Source of the DNA: Limosilactobacillus urinaemulieris
Lineage (GTDB): Bacteria; Bacillota; Bacilli; Lactobacillales; Lactobacillaceae
Assembly: GCF_014838745.1 (NCBI RefSeq)
Contig: NZ_JABUXR010000001.1
Coordinates: 1-64,000 of the forward strand
Reading direction: 5' to 3'
DNA: 64,000 bases
Positions 45,083-54,325 of this stretch are shown here, in pieces. The notes beneath the pieces were generated by a model. It did no database searches, had not been told where the DNA came from, and saw only the letters and a program-made list of their open reading frames with translations. Within the stretch, counting starts at the first letter, position 1. Each line of letters begins with the position of its first letter. The translations under genes and the position numbers were made by a program.

Positions 45083-47293
45083 ATGCTAACGGTATATGAT
45101 CTTAAAAATCAACGAATGCTAACTCAGCCGAATTTTTGGAAATTAGTATCAGGCTATGAACGATTTTCTGGAGTTACGTTTGTCGGGAGTTTTCAGATCA
45201 TTGAAAAGCATCTTCTTCCACAATTTAAGCAGGTTAATTTAATCTTGGGGATGGAAGATCAGCGAACAGGGCAAAATTTGAATCAGTTTTTTTATCTTAC
45301 GCGTCGGGTAAGAGAAATTACATCGGCTAATGAACAATTCATTTCCCGAGTTGCTGACGAAAGCTTAAAATTACGGTTCACTAAGGAGCAGCTTTTTCAT
45401 AGCAAGTATTATATTGTTGAAAATGATAATCAATTTAAGATTTTTAACGGATCGATGAATTTAACTCAAAAAGCACTAACCAACAATTTTGAAATGCTGT
45501 GGATGTATGCAGGATCAAAGGATAATCCAGCTGATCTAGCTTTTTATCGGACACATCAACAACTTTTCAAGAAGAACTTTACTGAGGATAGTACTAACTA
45601 TCTTGATCGGAAAGTAATCGATCAGATTAAAGGCAAATCGGCAAAAGAAATTACCGAAATTCTAACAAGCCAAACGGTCGAACAAATCAATGATAATACT
45701 GTTCTCTTTCCAGTAGAAGATATTACAAAAATAACTAATTCGCAAAAAGATCAGCGATATGCACTGGTTCCAAAGGATGTTAAACAGGTAATTAACTCGA
45801 TTTATACCCCTAAAGGAAATAAACGACGGAAAACTGAAGAAATTAAGAATCAGGTTAAAGAAATTGTCTATAATAACCTGGAAGAACCGGCTAATAATGT
45901 CGTGGAAGCTAATACACTCTACCCGCAGCCTCTATGGTCATATGCTGACGATAATGTATTAGTTCAGCAACCCAACTCTCATGAATTCATTCCCCTAGAA
46001 AATCATGTTAAAAATGTTACTCGGGACGATGTCGAAAACTTTGTTAAAGTAATCAAAAGTTTTAAATATAACAAGGTTCGTGATGAAAGTCAGCAGGCAT
46101 TATCTGCATTTATGTATCTTATGACGGCTCCACTAATCTGGAAGATCCGGCAAATCTATCGTAAGTCCAATTATGCTAAAAGTGCTGATCAAGTACCACT
46201 ATCAATGGTCCTAATTGGTAGGGGGACTACAGGGAAGACCCTTTTAGTTCGGGATTACTTTAAACCGTTTATTGGTGATCGGGGGATGAACCTTCAATAT
46301 TCAGAAATTAATCAGGGAACTGGTGCTCATACAAATAAAGCAGTTAATTTCCTTGGTAATTACCTTAATTCAAAGCGGTTCATTTCACCAATGATCGTGG
46401 ACGAATTAAACGAGAATTTTCTTCATAGTAAGGTCGCCACGAACGCAATTAAACAATGGTCCAATACCATTACGGATATTCATAACGTTAATATTTTTGC
46501 GATGAACCATAATATTGGTGGTCGTGATATTAATAATTTGGAAGAAATTACTAAGCGGGTTTATTATTTATCATTTGAAGCCGGATGGTTACCACCAGAA
46601 AAGCAAAAATATAATTACGGTATCCTCCAAAATAATATTAACGATCATATCTATAAAGCAGTTGTTTATGAATTAAATCAACGATTGGTTAACCTGTCAG
46701 GATTAGATGAACAGGACTTAGTTGATGATTACTTAAGTCTCACCCGAAAAATCGTCAAAGAATTACTTGCTAAGTTTGGCCTTCAAGACGAATTAAAGGG
46801 AATTATTGACCATAACTATGATTATAAGGTTGATCGAAACCGTCTTACCTGGAAAATGTTAATTAAAGACGATGACTTTAAGCATGTGTCATTTAACAGT
46901 GAGGGTAAGCAACATTTTACGGTATCAAAAGCAATTTTCAATAATCTTAAGGGGAGTACCTACGAGAATATTAACCAGACTTTGGATAACTATTTCAATA
47001 TGTTTCCTCGTGAATTGGGAGTTGCAATTGAGCAATACAATAATGGGATGATTCTTGATATTAATAAATTTGACGAGTTCATCGGAGAGCCGTTAATTAG
47101 GCAGCATTATAATAGCCTTCATCAAAAAGATAAGCAAACTGATGCAATGCAAGAATATTTAAAAGCTCAGAAGCAACGCGATGAGCAGCAAAACAAGATG
47201 ATGACAGAAATGATGAAGACGATTGCTAAGCAGCAGGAACAAAACCAACAGTCTAAACCAGGGCTATTGTCACGGTTATTTAAACGGAAATAA
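45083..47293 (+). CDS. PLD-family nuclease fused to AAA+ ATPase (paralog 1)
   Basis: 736 aa, GGGAGGG site. N-terminal PLD-like domain with one HxK motif (LFHSKYYIV, His106/Lys108) and FNGSMNLT (Ser124, Asn126) plus NNFEMLW, as in BfiI-type endonucleases that dimerise to build one active site. A helical linker follows (about 180-330), then an AAA+ core: SAFMYLMTAPLIWKIR lead-in, Walker A GRGTTGKT (379-386), Walker B MIVDE (437-441), sensor-1 Asn475, and TKRVYYL. The C-terminus is a Gln/Lys coiled coil ending SRLFKRK. The paralog at 57069-59366 shares the same order. No signal peptide. ATP-driven nucleic-acid cutting or remodelling, possibly antiviral, is inference; no named system fits exactly. 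Confidence 0.75.
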   Translation: MLTVYDLKNQRMLTQPNFWKLVSGYERFSGVTFVGSFQIIEKHLLPQFKQVNLILGMEDQRTGQNLNQFFYLTRRVREITSANEQFISRVADESLKLRFTKEQLFHSKYYIVENDNQFKIFNGSMNLTQKALTNNFEMLWMYAGSKDNPADLAFYRTHQQLFKKNFTEDSTNYLDRKVIDQIKGKSAKEITEILTSQTVEQINDNTVLFPVEDITKITNSQKDQRYALVPKDVKQVINSIYTPKGNKRRKTEEIKNQVKEIVYNNLEEPANNVVEANTLYPQPLWSYADDNVLVQQPNSHEFIPLENHVKNVTRDDVENFVKVIKSFKYNKVRDESQQALSAFMYLMTAPLIWKIRQIYRKSNYAKSADQVPLSMVLIGRGTTGKTLLVRDYFKPFIGDRGMNLQYSEINQGTGAHTNKAVNFLGNYLNSKRFISPMIVDELNENFLHSKVATNAIKQWSNTITDIHNVNIFAMNHNIGGRDINNLEEITKRVYYLSFEAGWLPPEKQKYNYGILQNNINDHIYKAVVYELNQRLVNLSGLDEQDLVDDYLSLTRKIVKELLAKFGLQDELKGIIDHNYDYKVDRNRLTWKMLIKDDDFKHVSFNSEGKQHFTVSKAIFNNLKGSTYENINQTLDNYFNMFPRELGVAIEQYNNGMILDINKFDEFIGEPLIRQHYNSLHQKDKQTDAMQEYLKAQKQRDEQQNKMMTEMMKTIAKQQEQNQQSKPGLLSRLFKRK

Positions 47294-47381
47294 TTAGTAT
47301 TTTCCCGAATATTTGTTCGAAAAATGCAGTGATATTTGATAAAATATTGTTATCGAACTAACGTTCAAGGAGGGGAAGCTA

Positions 47382-48515
47382 ATGACTTACGAATTAGTAT
47401 ACCGTTCGAGTAAGGGAAATAATAACTATTGGTCAGTTAATGAACGATTCACCAGGAAAGAAACGGGGCATTTTCAATGGAACTCAGCTATTGAGATCAA
47501 CCAAATTTTCCCACAATTGAAGGCCAAATATCCGACATTATTTGCAAAAAAGAAGACAGAACGTTTTTATTATTTAGATGTTAAGTCGAGTAAATTAATT
47601 AAACTGTCACCTGATCAAGAAGAGATTAAGGCTGCTTTGACTCCTGATAGAATTCCCCAAGACAACTATACTTGTCCGCTAAAAATAACCGATAATAAGT
47701 ACTACGCAATCGCAATTGATGCACCAGATAGACGATATTACTTTAATACGAGTAAGGGAGTCTTTCTTAAAACCGTTAATAGTGAGGTTCGACGGTGGCG
47801 TGAATTCGATAAGGCCGCTGCTACTGCAAATACGATCCGAGTTAATAAGAAAATTTGGAATAAGTATCCAGATTGGAACCCATTGAGTAATTATGTAATT
47901 AATCTTAAAACCGGTGCGATTGTGTGGCCTAATAAAGAGTTGAATAGTTCTTTTCCTGCCTCATTTGAAAGTAACTATGGAACCACAAATTCAGCATTTC
48001 TTTTAATGATGTTAGAACAATTAGACACCCAACTGCAGGAACATTTCAGTTCAATTAACCAACAACCCATAAATACAATTGAGGATCCAATTGAAATTCC
48101 CCAAATTGACTTTGAAAGATATAATGCTAAAGAAACGTTTATAGCACTTAGTTATATAGTAAGAGTGATGGCGCAAAAGCCTCTGATTGACAAAGCATTA
48201 AAATGCTACGATAAGGAATTACTTCAAGATTATTTGCATACAATAGAACTAGCAGATCTTAGTCGGTTAAATGCAAATGAATTTGCCAATCAGCTTCAGC
48301 AAATGCGATTGAAGCGACGAAAAGTCAAGAATTTAGCTTTGTTCTTAAATATTATTGCCGAAAATATGAATATAGAAAAAATTCTTAAACAATTATGGCA
48401 AGAACCGTCACTACGTAATTGCTACCACTATCGTCACCCTGAAACCGGCCAACGAATGTTAGACATCATGAACGATAATCAATCAGGTGAGGGGAGAGCA
48501 GGGGAGAATTATTAG
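47382..48515 (+). CDS. hypothetical protein next to the PLD-ATPase
   Basis: 377 aa, AAGGAGGGG site, 88 nt after the PLD-ATPase stop in the same direction. Rich in aromatic and charged residues with repeated F/YYxxxxxK strands in the first 220 residues, then helical (about 240-345). No signal peptide, membrane helix or known motif. It may be a specificity or regulatory partner of the ATPase; that is inferred from position only. Confidence 0.65.
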   Translation: MTYELVYRSSKGNNNYWSVNERFTRKETGHFQWNSAIEINQIFPQLKAKYPTLFAKKKTERFYYLDVKSSKLIKLSPDQEEIKAALTPDRIPQDNYTCPLKITDNKYYAIAIDAPDRRYYFNTSKGVFLKTVNSEVRRWREFDKAAATANTIRVNKKIWNKYPDWNPLSNYVINLKTGAIVWPNKELNSSFPASFESNYGTTNSAFLLMMLEQLDTQLQEHFSSINQQPINTIEDPIEIPQIDFERYNAKETFIALSYIVRVMAQKPLIDKALKCYDKELLQDYLHTIELADLSRLNANEFANQLQQMRLKRRKVKNLALFLNIIAENMNIEKILKQLWQEPSLRNCYHYRHPETGQRMLDIMNDNQSGEGRAGENY

Positions 48516-49198
48516 TTTAACTTAATTTAAGAGAACCGCTAATTAGTATGGCCCTTTTATGATCTAAGAGGATTTCCAACATAAACATCTGCTAGAATTT
48601 CTCTCCTCTGACCCAAATTTTAGGAATAAAAGTGAAGATAAGAGTCTTTAGAAAGTACAAATAGAGCTCCAGATTACTGGTAAAGCAACTCTGGAGTTCG
48701 TTTATTCGTGTACTGTGAAAGTAATCGGATTTATGTCACAATTTCCGTTAAAGAATTAGTTTTTTTAACTGAAAACCATTAATTCCATCAAAGGTCACAT
48801 TAAGCATCTGGCTGGCAGAAATATCCAGAACTAATCATCAAATCCTTGTATTTACTGGAATTGTCAAAAATTATTTAACGTTTAATTGGAATTAAGCGAC
48901 TCAGACCAGTTAAAACTAAGTTAAATAAGAACATGGGTAAAAAGTGGACAGATTAAGACTAGTTAATTTAAAGAGGGTTAAAGCATTTTGCTTTAGAAAC
49001 CTGTCATTAAAATTATAGTTTTAATGCTAGAGATACTTAAAAAGTACCCCCAGCACTCATTTCTTGCTTAATTAGCTTTCTATATATAGACTCAACTTTA
49101 GTAATTAAATAATTGGTAAATTCGTTTTTAATAACTTGACTCCTCACTATCGACTAACTAAAATACAAATACTTTGAATTACTAAGGAGAAACTTCTT
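48516..49198. other. 683-nt intergenic region
   Basis: No convincing gene. An inverted repeat CTCCAGA / TCTGGAG with TTCGTTTA after it (about 48665-48705) may terminate the upstream operon. A short minus-strand frame (28 codons, ...MLNVTFDGINGFQLKK) could be a gene remnant but has no start site. The A/T-rich remainder precedes the TTG start of the nuclease. Confidence 0.4.
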
Positions 49199-50131
49199 TT
49201 GCGGCTAATTAAAGCAATTAAAATTGGCTTATTATTTATCATTGGATTTGGCGTTGGGATTGGCGTTTCATATGGCTATCCATATTATCAGGAACTCCAA
49301 TCACGACACCATTTTCAACAAAATTACGATCACCGATCATCAAATACTGTTGGCGGAATCACTAGTCAGCAAAAACAGATATTGGCACAATTAAATTATC
49401 ATTCTGGTCAATATCCTATTATCTATTTAAACAACGGCAAATCAACCTTAAACCCTAAGTCATGGAAAACAAACCATGTTAACTATCAACAACTTGATGC
49501 TCAGCAGCGGACATCGGCTAGTAATACCGCATTCCTTCAGCAACGGAATCATGCTAATATTAGTTTACGAGTTCAGCAAACTGTTGAGCCCGCTGGTTGG
49601 CATCCTAATCGTAATGGCCTGTTAATTTATAATCGTGGTCACTTAATCGCTTATTCATTAACAGCAGGTCTTAACAAAACAACTGGTAAGTATCAACCAA
49701 GTGCTGTTGGTGATCAAGATAATCCACGAAACCTCTTTACAGAAACCGATTTTACTAATCAGATGCTTCAAACAATCTATGAAACGGAAGTTCGTCATGC
49801 GATTGAACATGGTAAACATGTTATTTTCCAAGCAACACCAATTTTTCGTAATAACGAAACAATTGCTCGTGGAATTAATCTTCAAGCGCTTTCAACAGAT
49901 GGAACACTTAATTTCAATGTTTATCTATTTAATGTTGAGCCCGGAATAAGGATTAACTATCAGGACGGGACAACAACGGTTGATAATTCACAAAAAATTC
50001 CAGTTCCATTTGCTGCTGACGATGATTATGAGATCGACAAAAGCAATGAAGCAGATGGTCCAATTAAAGCAACTGGCAAATATTCACGACCGATCGCTGA
50101 TCGACCACGACAATATTATCGTTCGTATTGA
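49199..50131 (+). CDS. membrane-anchored DNA/RNA non-specific endonuclease (EndA-like), NRGH variant
   Basis: 310 aa from TTG 49199 (AAGGAG, 9-nt spacing). Signal anchor at about 9-28, then the beta-beta-alpha-metal nuclease fold. The catalytic motif reads NRGH (145-148) where the family has DRGH; His is kept. Later motif DNPRNLFTETDFTNQ provides the metal Asn. It would degrade extracellular DNA or process DNA at the membrane. A DRGH paralog is at 61451. Confidence 0.8.
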   Translation: MRLIKAIKIGLLFIIGFGVGIGVSYGYPYYQELQSRHHFQQNYDHRSSNTVGGITSQQKQILAQLNYHSGQYPIIYLNNGKSTLNPKSWKTNHVNYQQLDAQQRTSASNTAFLQQRNHANISLRVQQTVEPAGWHPNRNGLLIYNRGHLIAYSLTAGLNKTTGKYQPSAVGDQDNPRNLFTETDFTNQMLQTIYETEVRHAIEHGKHVIFQATPIFRNNETIARGINLQALSTDGTLNFNVYLFNVEPGIRINYQDGTTTVDNSQKIPVPFAADDDYEIDKSNEADGPIKATGKYSRPIADRPRQYYRSY

Positions 50132-50144
50132 TAATAGAATATTG

Positions 50145-50192
50145 AAAAACGGTTCTCGTTGGTTTTTGCTAACGAGAACCGCTATTTTTTAA
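50145..50192. terminator. terminator
   Basis: ACGGTTCTCGTT / AACGAGAACCG stem with ATTTTTTA after. Confidence 0.8.
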
Positions 50193-50212
50193 TAGATAAA
50201 ATATTATGTAAA

Positions 50213-50806
50213 CTAACCAAAATCAATTTTATTTAGCATTTGCTCTCGACTGGTTTGATCAAGGCCTAGATACTTTAGTGTCATGGCTTCACTGGAATGG
50301 TTTAGCAGACTCATCACCAAACCAATATTATAGTTACTCTGAACGTAAACTCGGTAAGCCCCCGTTTTACGCATCGTATGTGTTCCAAGATAATTAATAT
50401 CTAACAACTCGCCAACTTCGTGCATGACATTGTAAAATTGGCGTTCATCAATATGTTTAGTAGGTCGCGTGATTGAAGGAAATAACCATTCGGTAGTTCC
50501 CTCAAAATGCATCTTTTTAAGCCATTGCTGATACATTAATAGATCTTGGTTAACCGGTCGTAAATACAAGGTATTTTGTTTACCGGTTTTCTTATCTTTA
50601 ATAAAGGCATGTTCACGCAATAAGCCATTTTCTTCAAAGACATCTGATTGCTTTAAGCGTAAAACATCACTCACTCGCAATAATGTCGCTTTACCAACTT
50701 GAAAGATGGTGTAGTTTCGTCGCCCAGCCTTAAAATTATGAAGGAGTGTGTCTTGAACTTCGGAAAGAATGTTTGAATCCTTAATTGGTAGTACTAATTG
50801 TTTCAT
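50213..50806 (-). CDS. small tyrosine recombinase (FimB-like length)
   Basis: 197 aa from ATG 50806 (AGGTGGGG site). It has only the catalytic domain: ATLLRVSDVLRL (Arg), DKKTGKQNT (Lys), HTMRKTGAYR (His-x-x-Arg), LNHSSEAMTLKYLGL (Tyr). The missing N-terminal arm domain and the length match FimB/FimE-type DNA invertases or stand-alone integrases. AT-rich inverted repeats lie directly upstream. Confidence 0.8.
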   Translation of the reverse strand: MKQLVLPIKDSNILSEVQDTLLHNFKAGRRNYTIFQVGKATLLRVSDVLRLKQSDVFEENGLLREHAFIKDKKTGKQNTLYLRPVNQDLLMYQQWLKKMHFEGTTEWLFPSITRPTKHIDERQFYNVMHEVGELLDINYLGTHTMRKTGAYRVYVQSNYNIGLVMSLLNHSSEAMTLKYLGLDQTSREQMLNKIDFG

Positions 50807-50841
50807 TTTCCCCACCTAATACTGGTAATGTTATTATTTTG

Positions 50842-50934
50842 CTATTCACAATAATAACACATCTATTATTTTATTTAAAACGTGATCCTATTATATCACG
50901 ATTTATGAAGTGTTATTATATACAAATAACACTT
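50842..50934. repeat. clustered inverted repeats upstream of the small recombinase
   Basis: CGTGAT-N8-ATCACG (about 50881-50900), GTGTTATT-N7-AATAACAC (about 50912-50934), and a related AATAATAACAC copy near 50850. They may be recombinase binding sites or its promoter operators. Confidence 0.4.
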
Positions 50935-50989
50935 TCTTGCTGAGAATAATTTAAATCTAAGTCAAAATTTAGGGGTAATTTCGTTTAAA

Positions 50990-51072
50990 AACAAAATTAG
51001 CTCTCAGACGCAATGAAAATCAGTTAGACATGTAGTTGTCCATTTGATTTATTCTGAGAGCTAATTTTATTT
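50990..51072. terminator. terminator
   Basis: AAAATTAGCTCTCAGA / TCTGAGAGCTAATTTT stem around a long loop, at the 3' end of the dehydrogenase pseudogene. Confidence 0.7.
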
Positions 51073-51078
51073 CAATAA

Positions 51079-52033
51079 TTATTTTTGATCGTCCTTAAGC
51101 TGATCAAGGAGTGCCTGATCCCGTTGTTTAACGATTTTCTTACCAGCATCCCCTTGCCAATCAAAGAAGCCCTTTCCCGTCTTTAATCCTAATTCATTTT
51201 GGGAAACTTTTTTAGCGAGCGCTGGATCAGTTCCGGTTTCGTTAGCTAAATCTGCATATAAGTATGAACTAATATTCTTAAAAACATCCAGCCCGCCTAG
51301 ATCTGCACTGGCGACTGGCCCAACTAAATTCCAACGACGACCGAGACTATATTTAACAATATCATCAACTGCCTCTGGACTAGCAATGCCTTTATCGATA
51401 ATAGATAATATGGAAGGCTTCCCGCAAGACTGCTAGCTGAATTCGGTTACCGACAAAACCGAGTGCCTCCTTCTTAAGCGGTACAGCATGTTTACCGATC
51501 TTATTCATGAGCTTAACGGTAACATCAACCGTTTCTTGATTCGTCTTTTTACCAGGAACAACTTCAACTAACGGCATTAACTGTGCAGGATTCCAAAAAT
51601 GGGCAACGACAAACCGTTCTGAATGCTGAAGGACACTTTGTAAAGCTGTTGGGCTTAATCCCGAAGTGTTAGTTGCCAAAATTGCTGACTCTTTAACAAT
51701 CTTCTCAATTTCCGTCCAAACTGACTTCTTAATTTCCTCATTCTCAATAATTGATTCAATTACAAAATCTGCATTTTGACAAGCAGCAGTAAGATCAGTT
51801 GTATAGGTTAGCCGGTTTAAAATTTCTTCTGGCTTTTCAGTGATCATTCCAGCATCCACAAAAGTTTTCAGATCATGACGAATCAGCTCTTCACCACGCT
51901 GAAGTCCCGTTTGCTGACGATCATAAACTTTAACATTATAACCATTCATTGCAAATTGGAGGGCGATCGCGTGACCCATTGTTCCAGCACCAATATTAGC
52001 AATCTCTTTAATTCCGGTTAATTCCATCGTCAT
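51079..52033 (-). pseudogene. 3-hydroxyacyl-CoA (3-hydroxybutyryl-CoA) dehydrogenase, broken by a 7-bp duplication
   Basis: ATG 52033 or 52027 follows AAGGAG. NAD loop IANIGAGTMGHAIALQFA, catalytic AHFWNPAQLMPLVEVV (His) and KEALGFVGNRIQLAVLREAFHI are intact. At 51397-51410 the heptamer GATAATA (plus strand) is repeated in tandem; one copy in place of two restores HIIDKGIASPEAVDDIV... through the C-terminal domain to TAA at 51079. Restored length about 315 aa. As read, the protein lacks its dimerisation domain. Confidence 0.9.
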
Positions 52034-52071
52034 CACACTCCTTAATATTACTATTATAATTATAATAGATA

Positions 52072-52509
52072 TTATTGGAAAAGTGATTGATATTCATCAT
52101 ATCCTTGAGCAGCTAATTGGTCAACCGGGATAAACCGTAACGCGGCAGAATTGATGCAATATCGTAAGCCTCCGCGATCTTGTGGACCATCAGCGAAGAC
52201 ATGTCCTAAATGAGAATCACCATCCTTGCTACGGACTTCAATTCTTTCCATTCCAAATGACTGATCACGTTTTTCTTTAACTGCCCGACTCTTAATTGGC
52301 TGTGTGAAAGATGGCCAGCCACATCCTGCATCATATTTATCTAAGGAAGAAAACAAGGGTTCACCGCTGACAACATCTACGTAAATTCCGGGTTGGTCAA
52401 AATGATCATACTTTCCCGTAAAAGGCCGTTCCGTTGCCGCTTCTTGAGTAACCGCATATTGTGTTGGCGTTAATTTTGCCAATGCTTCTTTTTTCTGTTC
52501 TTGATTCAT
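52072..52509 (-). CDS. msrB: peptide-methionine (R)-S-oxide reductase
   Basis: 145 aa from ATG 52509 (GGGGGTG site). AGCGWPSF and [11 protein letters not shown] with the catalytic Cys; the Zn-binding CxxC pairs of the other MsrB form are absent. Repairs oxidised methionine. 38 nt downstream of it lies the start of the broken dehydrogenase, same direction. Confidence 0.95.
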   Translation of the reverse strand: MNQEQKKEALAKLTPTQYAVTQEAATERPFTGKYDHFDQPGIYVDVVSGEPLFSSLDKYDAGCGWPSFTQPIKSRAVKEKRDQSFGMERIEVRSKDGDSHLGHVFADGPQDRGGLRYCINSAALRFIPVDQLAAQGYDEYQSLFQ

Positions 52510-52596
52510 GAGATTACACCCCCATAAAGCCATGGTTGTCTTATACTTATAAGATAAACATACTTAATAGATTAATGTCGAGAAAAATGCTTATAA

Positions 52597-52632
52597 TAAA
52601 AAACACCTGACTGAAAGCCAAGTGTAAATTAC
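52597..52632 (-). terminator. terminator of tRNA-Arg
   Basis: ACACTTGGCT / AGTCAGGTGT stem followed by six U on the minus strand. Confidence 0.65.
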
Positions 52633-52644
52633 CGTAATTAATAA

Positions 52645-52716
52645 TGCGCCCCCCGAGAGTCGAACTCGGATCATGAGGACCGAAATCTCATGTGCTATCC
52701 ATTACACTAAGGGCGC
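52645..52716 (-). tRNA. tRNA-Arg (anticodon TCG probable)
   Basis: Minus-strand cloverleaf: acceptor GCGCCCT/GGGGCGC, short D-arm (TAGTGTAATGGATAGCAC), anticodon loop TTTCGGT, T-loop GTTCGACTC. The anticodon stem has a mismatch next to the loop, which leaves small doubt about the anticodon. No encoded CCA. Confidence 0.85.
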
Positions 52717-52808
52717 CTTACATAGTTTATTTTAATCCTTTTCTAGTAAAATAGTAAGTAGTAATTAATAAATTAGAGAATTTAATTTCTAATAAAAGGG
52801 AGAACGCC

Positions 52809-53621
52809 ATGCTACCACAAAAATTTATCGCGATTGATATTGATGGAACATTATATGACGACAATGATTATTTTGATCGTCAACGCTTTAACCGTGATTA
52901 TCAAGAACTCTTCAATAAGGGGATTCTTCTAATTGTTGCGACAGGAAATAGCTATGATGCGGTTCAAGCAATTTTCCAGAGATGCCCAGTAAATACATTC
53001 ATTGCCGAAAATGGTGGTCGAATAGTTATTAATAATCAAGATGTAATTAGTCATGTTCATCCACAACCACTATTAAAAGATTTAATTAAGTTTCTTATTC
53101 AGCAAGATTATCATCCAGATCTCTTTTCGCTTTCAGGAGCTTCAAATACCTTTATTGGCAACAAATTCAAGGATGTTTCCGTCCCATTCTACCCTCATCA
53201 TCAATATTTCTCGTCACTTGAACAGGTTAACGAACCGATATATAACGTCAACTTAAATTGGTTTAAAAGTCGACCACAATTATCAATAATTGAAAAGGTG
53301 ATCCAATCCATTAACAACGCTTTTCCTAAGATGGTTCAGGCTACTTATAGCGGTGCTTACGGGATCGATATTTTACCATATGGGGTGAACAAGGCAGCTG
53401 GACTAAAGGAACTAATTAGTCACTTTCCTGGTAGAAGTCTTGCTGACGTAACTGCATTTGGTGATACTAGTAATGATCTTGAAATGATCCAAGAAAGTGG
53501 TATCGGTTTTGCAATGAAAAACGCTACCCCTGATTTAAAACGAGTTGCTGACCAGATTACCCAACGAGATAATAATCATGATGGTTTACTTTATGAAATT
53601 GAAAATCAATTTTTAAGTTAA
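52809..53621 (+). CDS. HAD superfamily Cof-type phosphatase
   Basis: 270 aa. AIDIDGTLYDD nucleophile block and FGDTSNDLEMIQESG motif IV. AAGGGAG site. Paralog of the gene at 35458, with a different cap; substrate unknown. Confidence 0.85.
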   Translation: MLPQKFIAIDIDGTLYDDNDYFDRQRFNRDYQELFNKGILLIVATGNSYDAVQAIFQRCPVNTFIAENGGRIVINNQDVISHVHPQPLLKDLIKFLIQQDYHPDLFSLSGASNTFIGNKFKDVSVPFYPHHQYFSSLEQVNEPIYNVNLNWFKSRPQLSIIEKVIQSINNAFPKMVQATYSGAYGIDILPYGVNKAAGLKELISHFPGRSLADVTAFGDTSNDLEMIQESGIGFAMKNATPDLKRVADQITQRDNNHDGLLYEIENQFLS

Positions 53622-53651
53622 CGATTGAAAATATATTATGTAAACTTAAGT

Positions 53652-53706
53652 AAAAAAGAACCAATGCCTTACCAATCTTAAACGGTAGACACCGGTTCTT
53701 TTTGTC
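53652..53706. terminator. terminator
   Basis: AAAGAACC...GGTA-type stem with CGGTTCTTTTT at the end, between converging genes. Confidence 0.6.
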
Positions 53707-53720
53707 TTTACTCAATTAAA

Positions 53721-54200
53721 TTAGTAAACAGCTCCATCATAGAAGTTAAAGGATGGTTTGTTGAAATCAAAAGACGCTAATTCAGACATCTTAATAAATT
53801 GGTCGGCAATTCCCCAACTCATTAAATTAATTGGTTTTCCCCAATCTTCATCCGGAATAACAACCAGAATATGCTTGCCAAGTGCAGAGGCCATCCCTAG
53901 TTCGACCCCCATCCCAACATCTTCTTCCTTAGGGATATAAACGGCTAATAATAAGTCACTGGTTGAAACCCCAACGCGATCACCATTATAGGTGGCTGTT
54001 GCCCATTCACGATCTTCTAGCAGCTCAGGGTGTTCATCAACCCTTAATCCCTTATATTGATGCTCTAATGGAACGTATGAATTTTCTACATCAACCGTTG
54101 GATTTTCCTTAATTGCTTCCATTGCATCCTTGTAAGCCTTGTTTTGATTATCTGTAAACCAACCGGCACAGAAGTAAACAGTCTTTGTCTTTTGACCCAC
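53721..54200 (-). CDS. nucleoside 2-deoxyribosyltransferase
   Basis: 159 aa from GTG 54200, fixed by AGAGGAGG 7 nt upstream. TVYFCAGWFTDNQNKAY start, DLLLAVYIPKEEDVGMGVELGMA with the nucleophilic Glu, and the C-terminal FNFYDGAVY match type II enzymes of lactobacilli, which swap bases between deoxynucleosides. Confidence 0.95.
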   Translation of the reverse strand: MGQKTKTVYFCAGWFTDNQNKAYKDAMEAIKENPTVDVENSYVPLEHQYKGLRVDEHPELLEDREWATATYNGDRVGVSTSDLLLAVYIPKEEDVGMGVELGMASALGKHILVVIPDEDWGKPINLMSWGIADQFIKMSELASFDFNKPSFNFYDGAVY

Positions 54201-54325
54201 GAAATTTCCTCCTCTAATTAATACAATCAGATCATATTTTAGCATACGAATGAAAAAAGTGCTTACGAAAAAAATTTAAATCTGATAGACTAATCAATCG
54301 TTGAGTAAAGGAGTGAAGAAATATA

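Noticed and set aside
48750-48860. Short minus-strand frame ending ...FDGINGFQLKK as a small gene
   Set aside because: No ribosome site, no start in a good position; at most a remnant.
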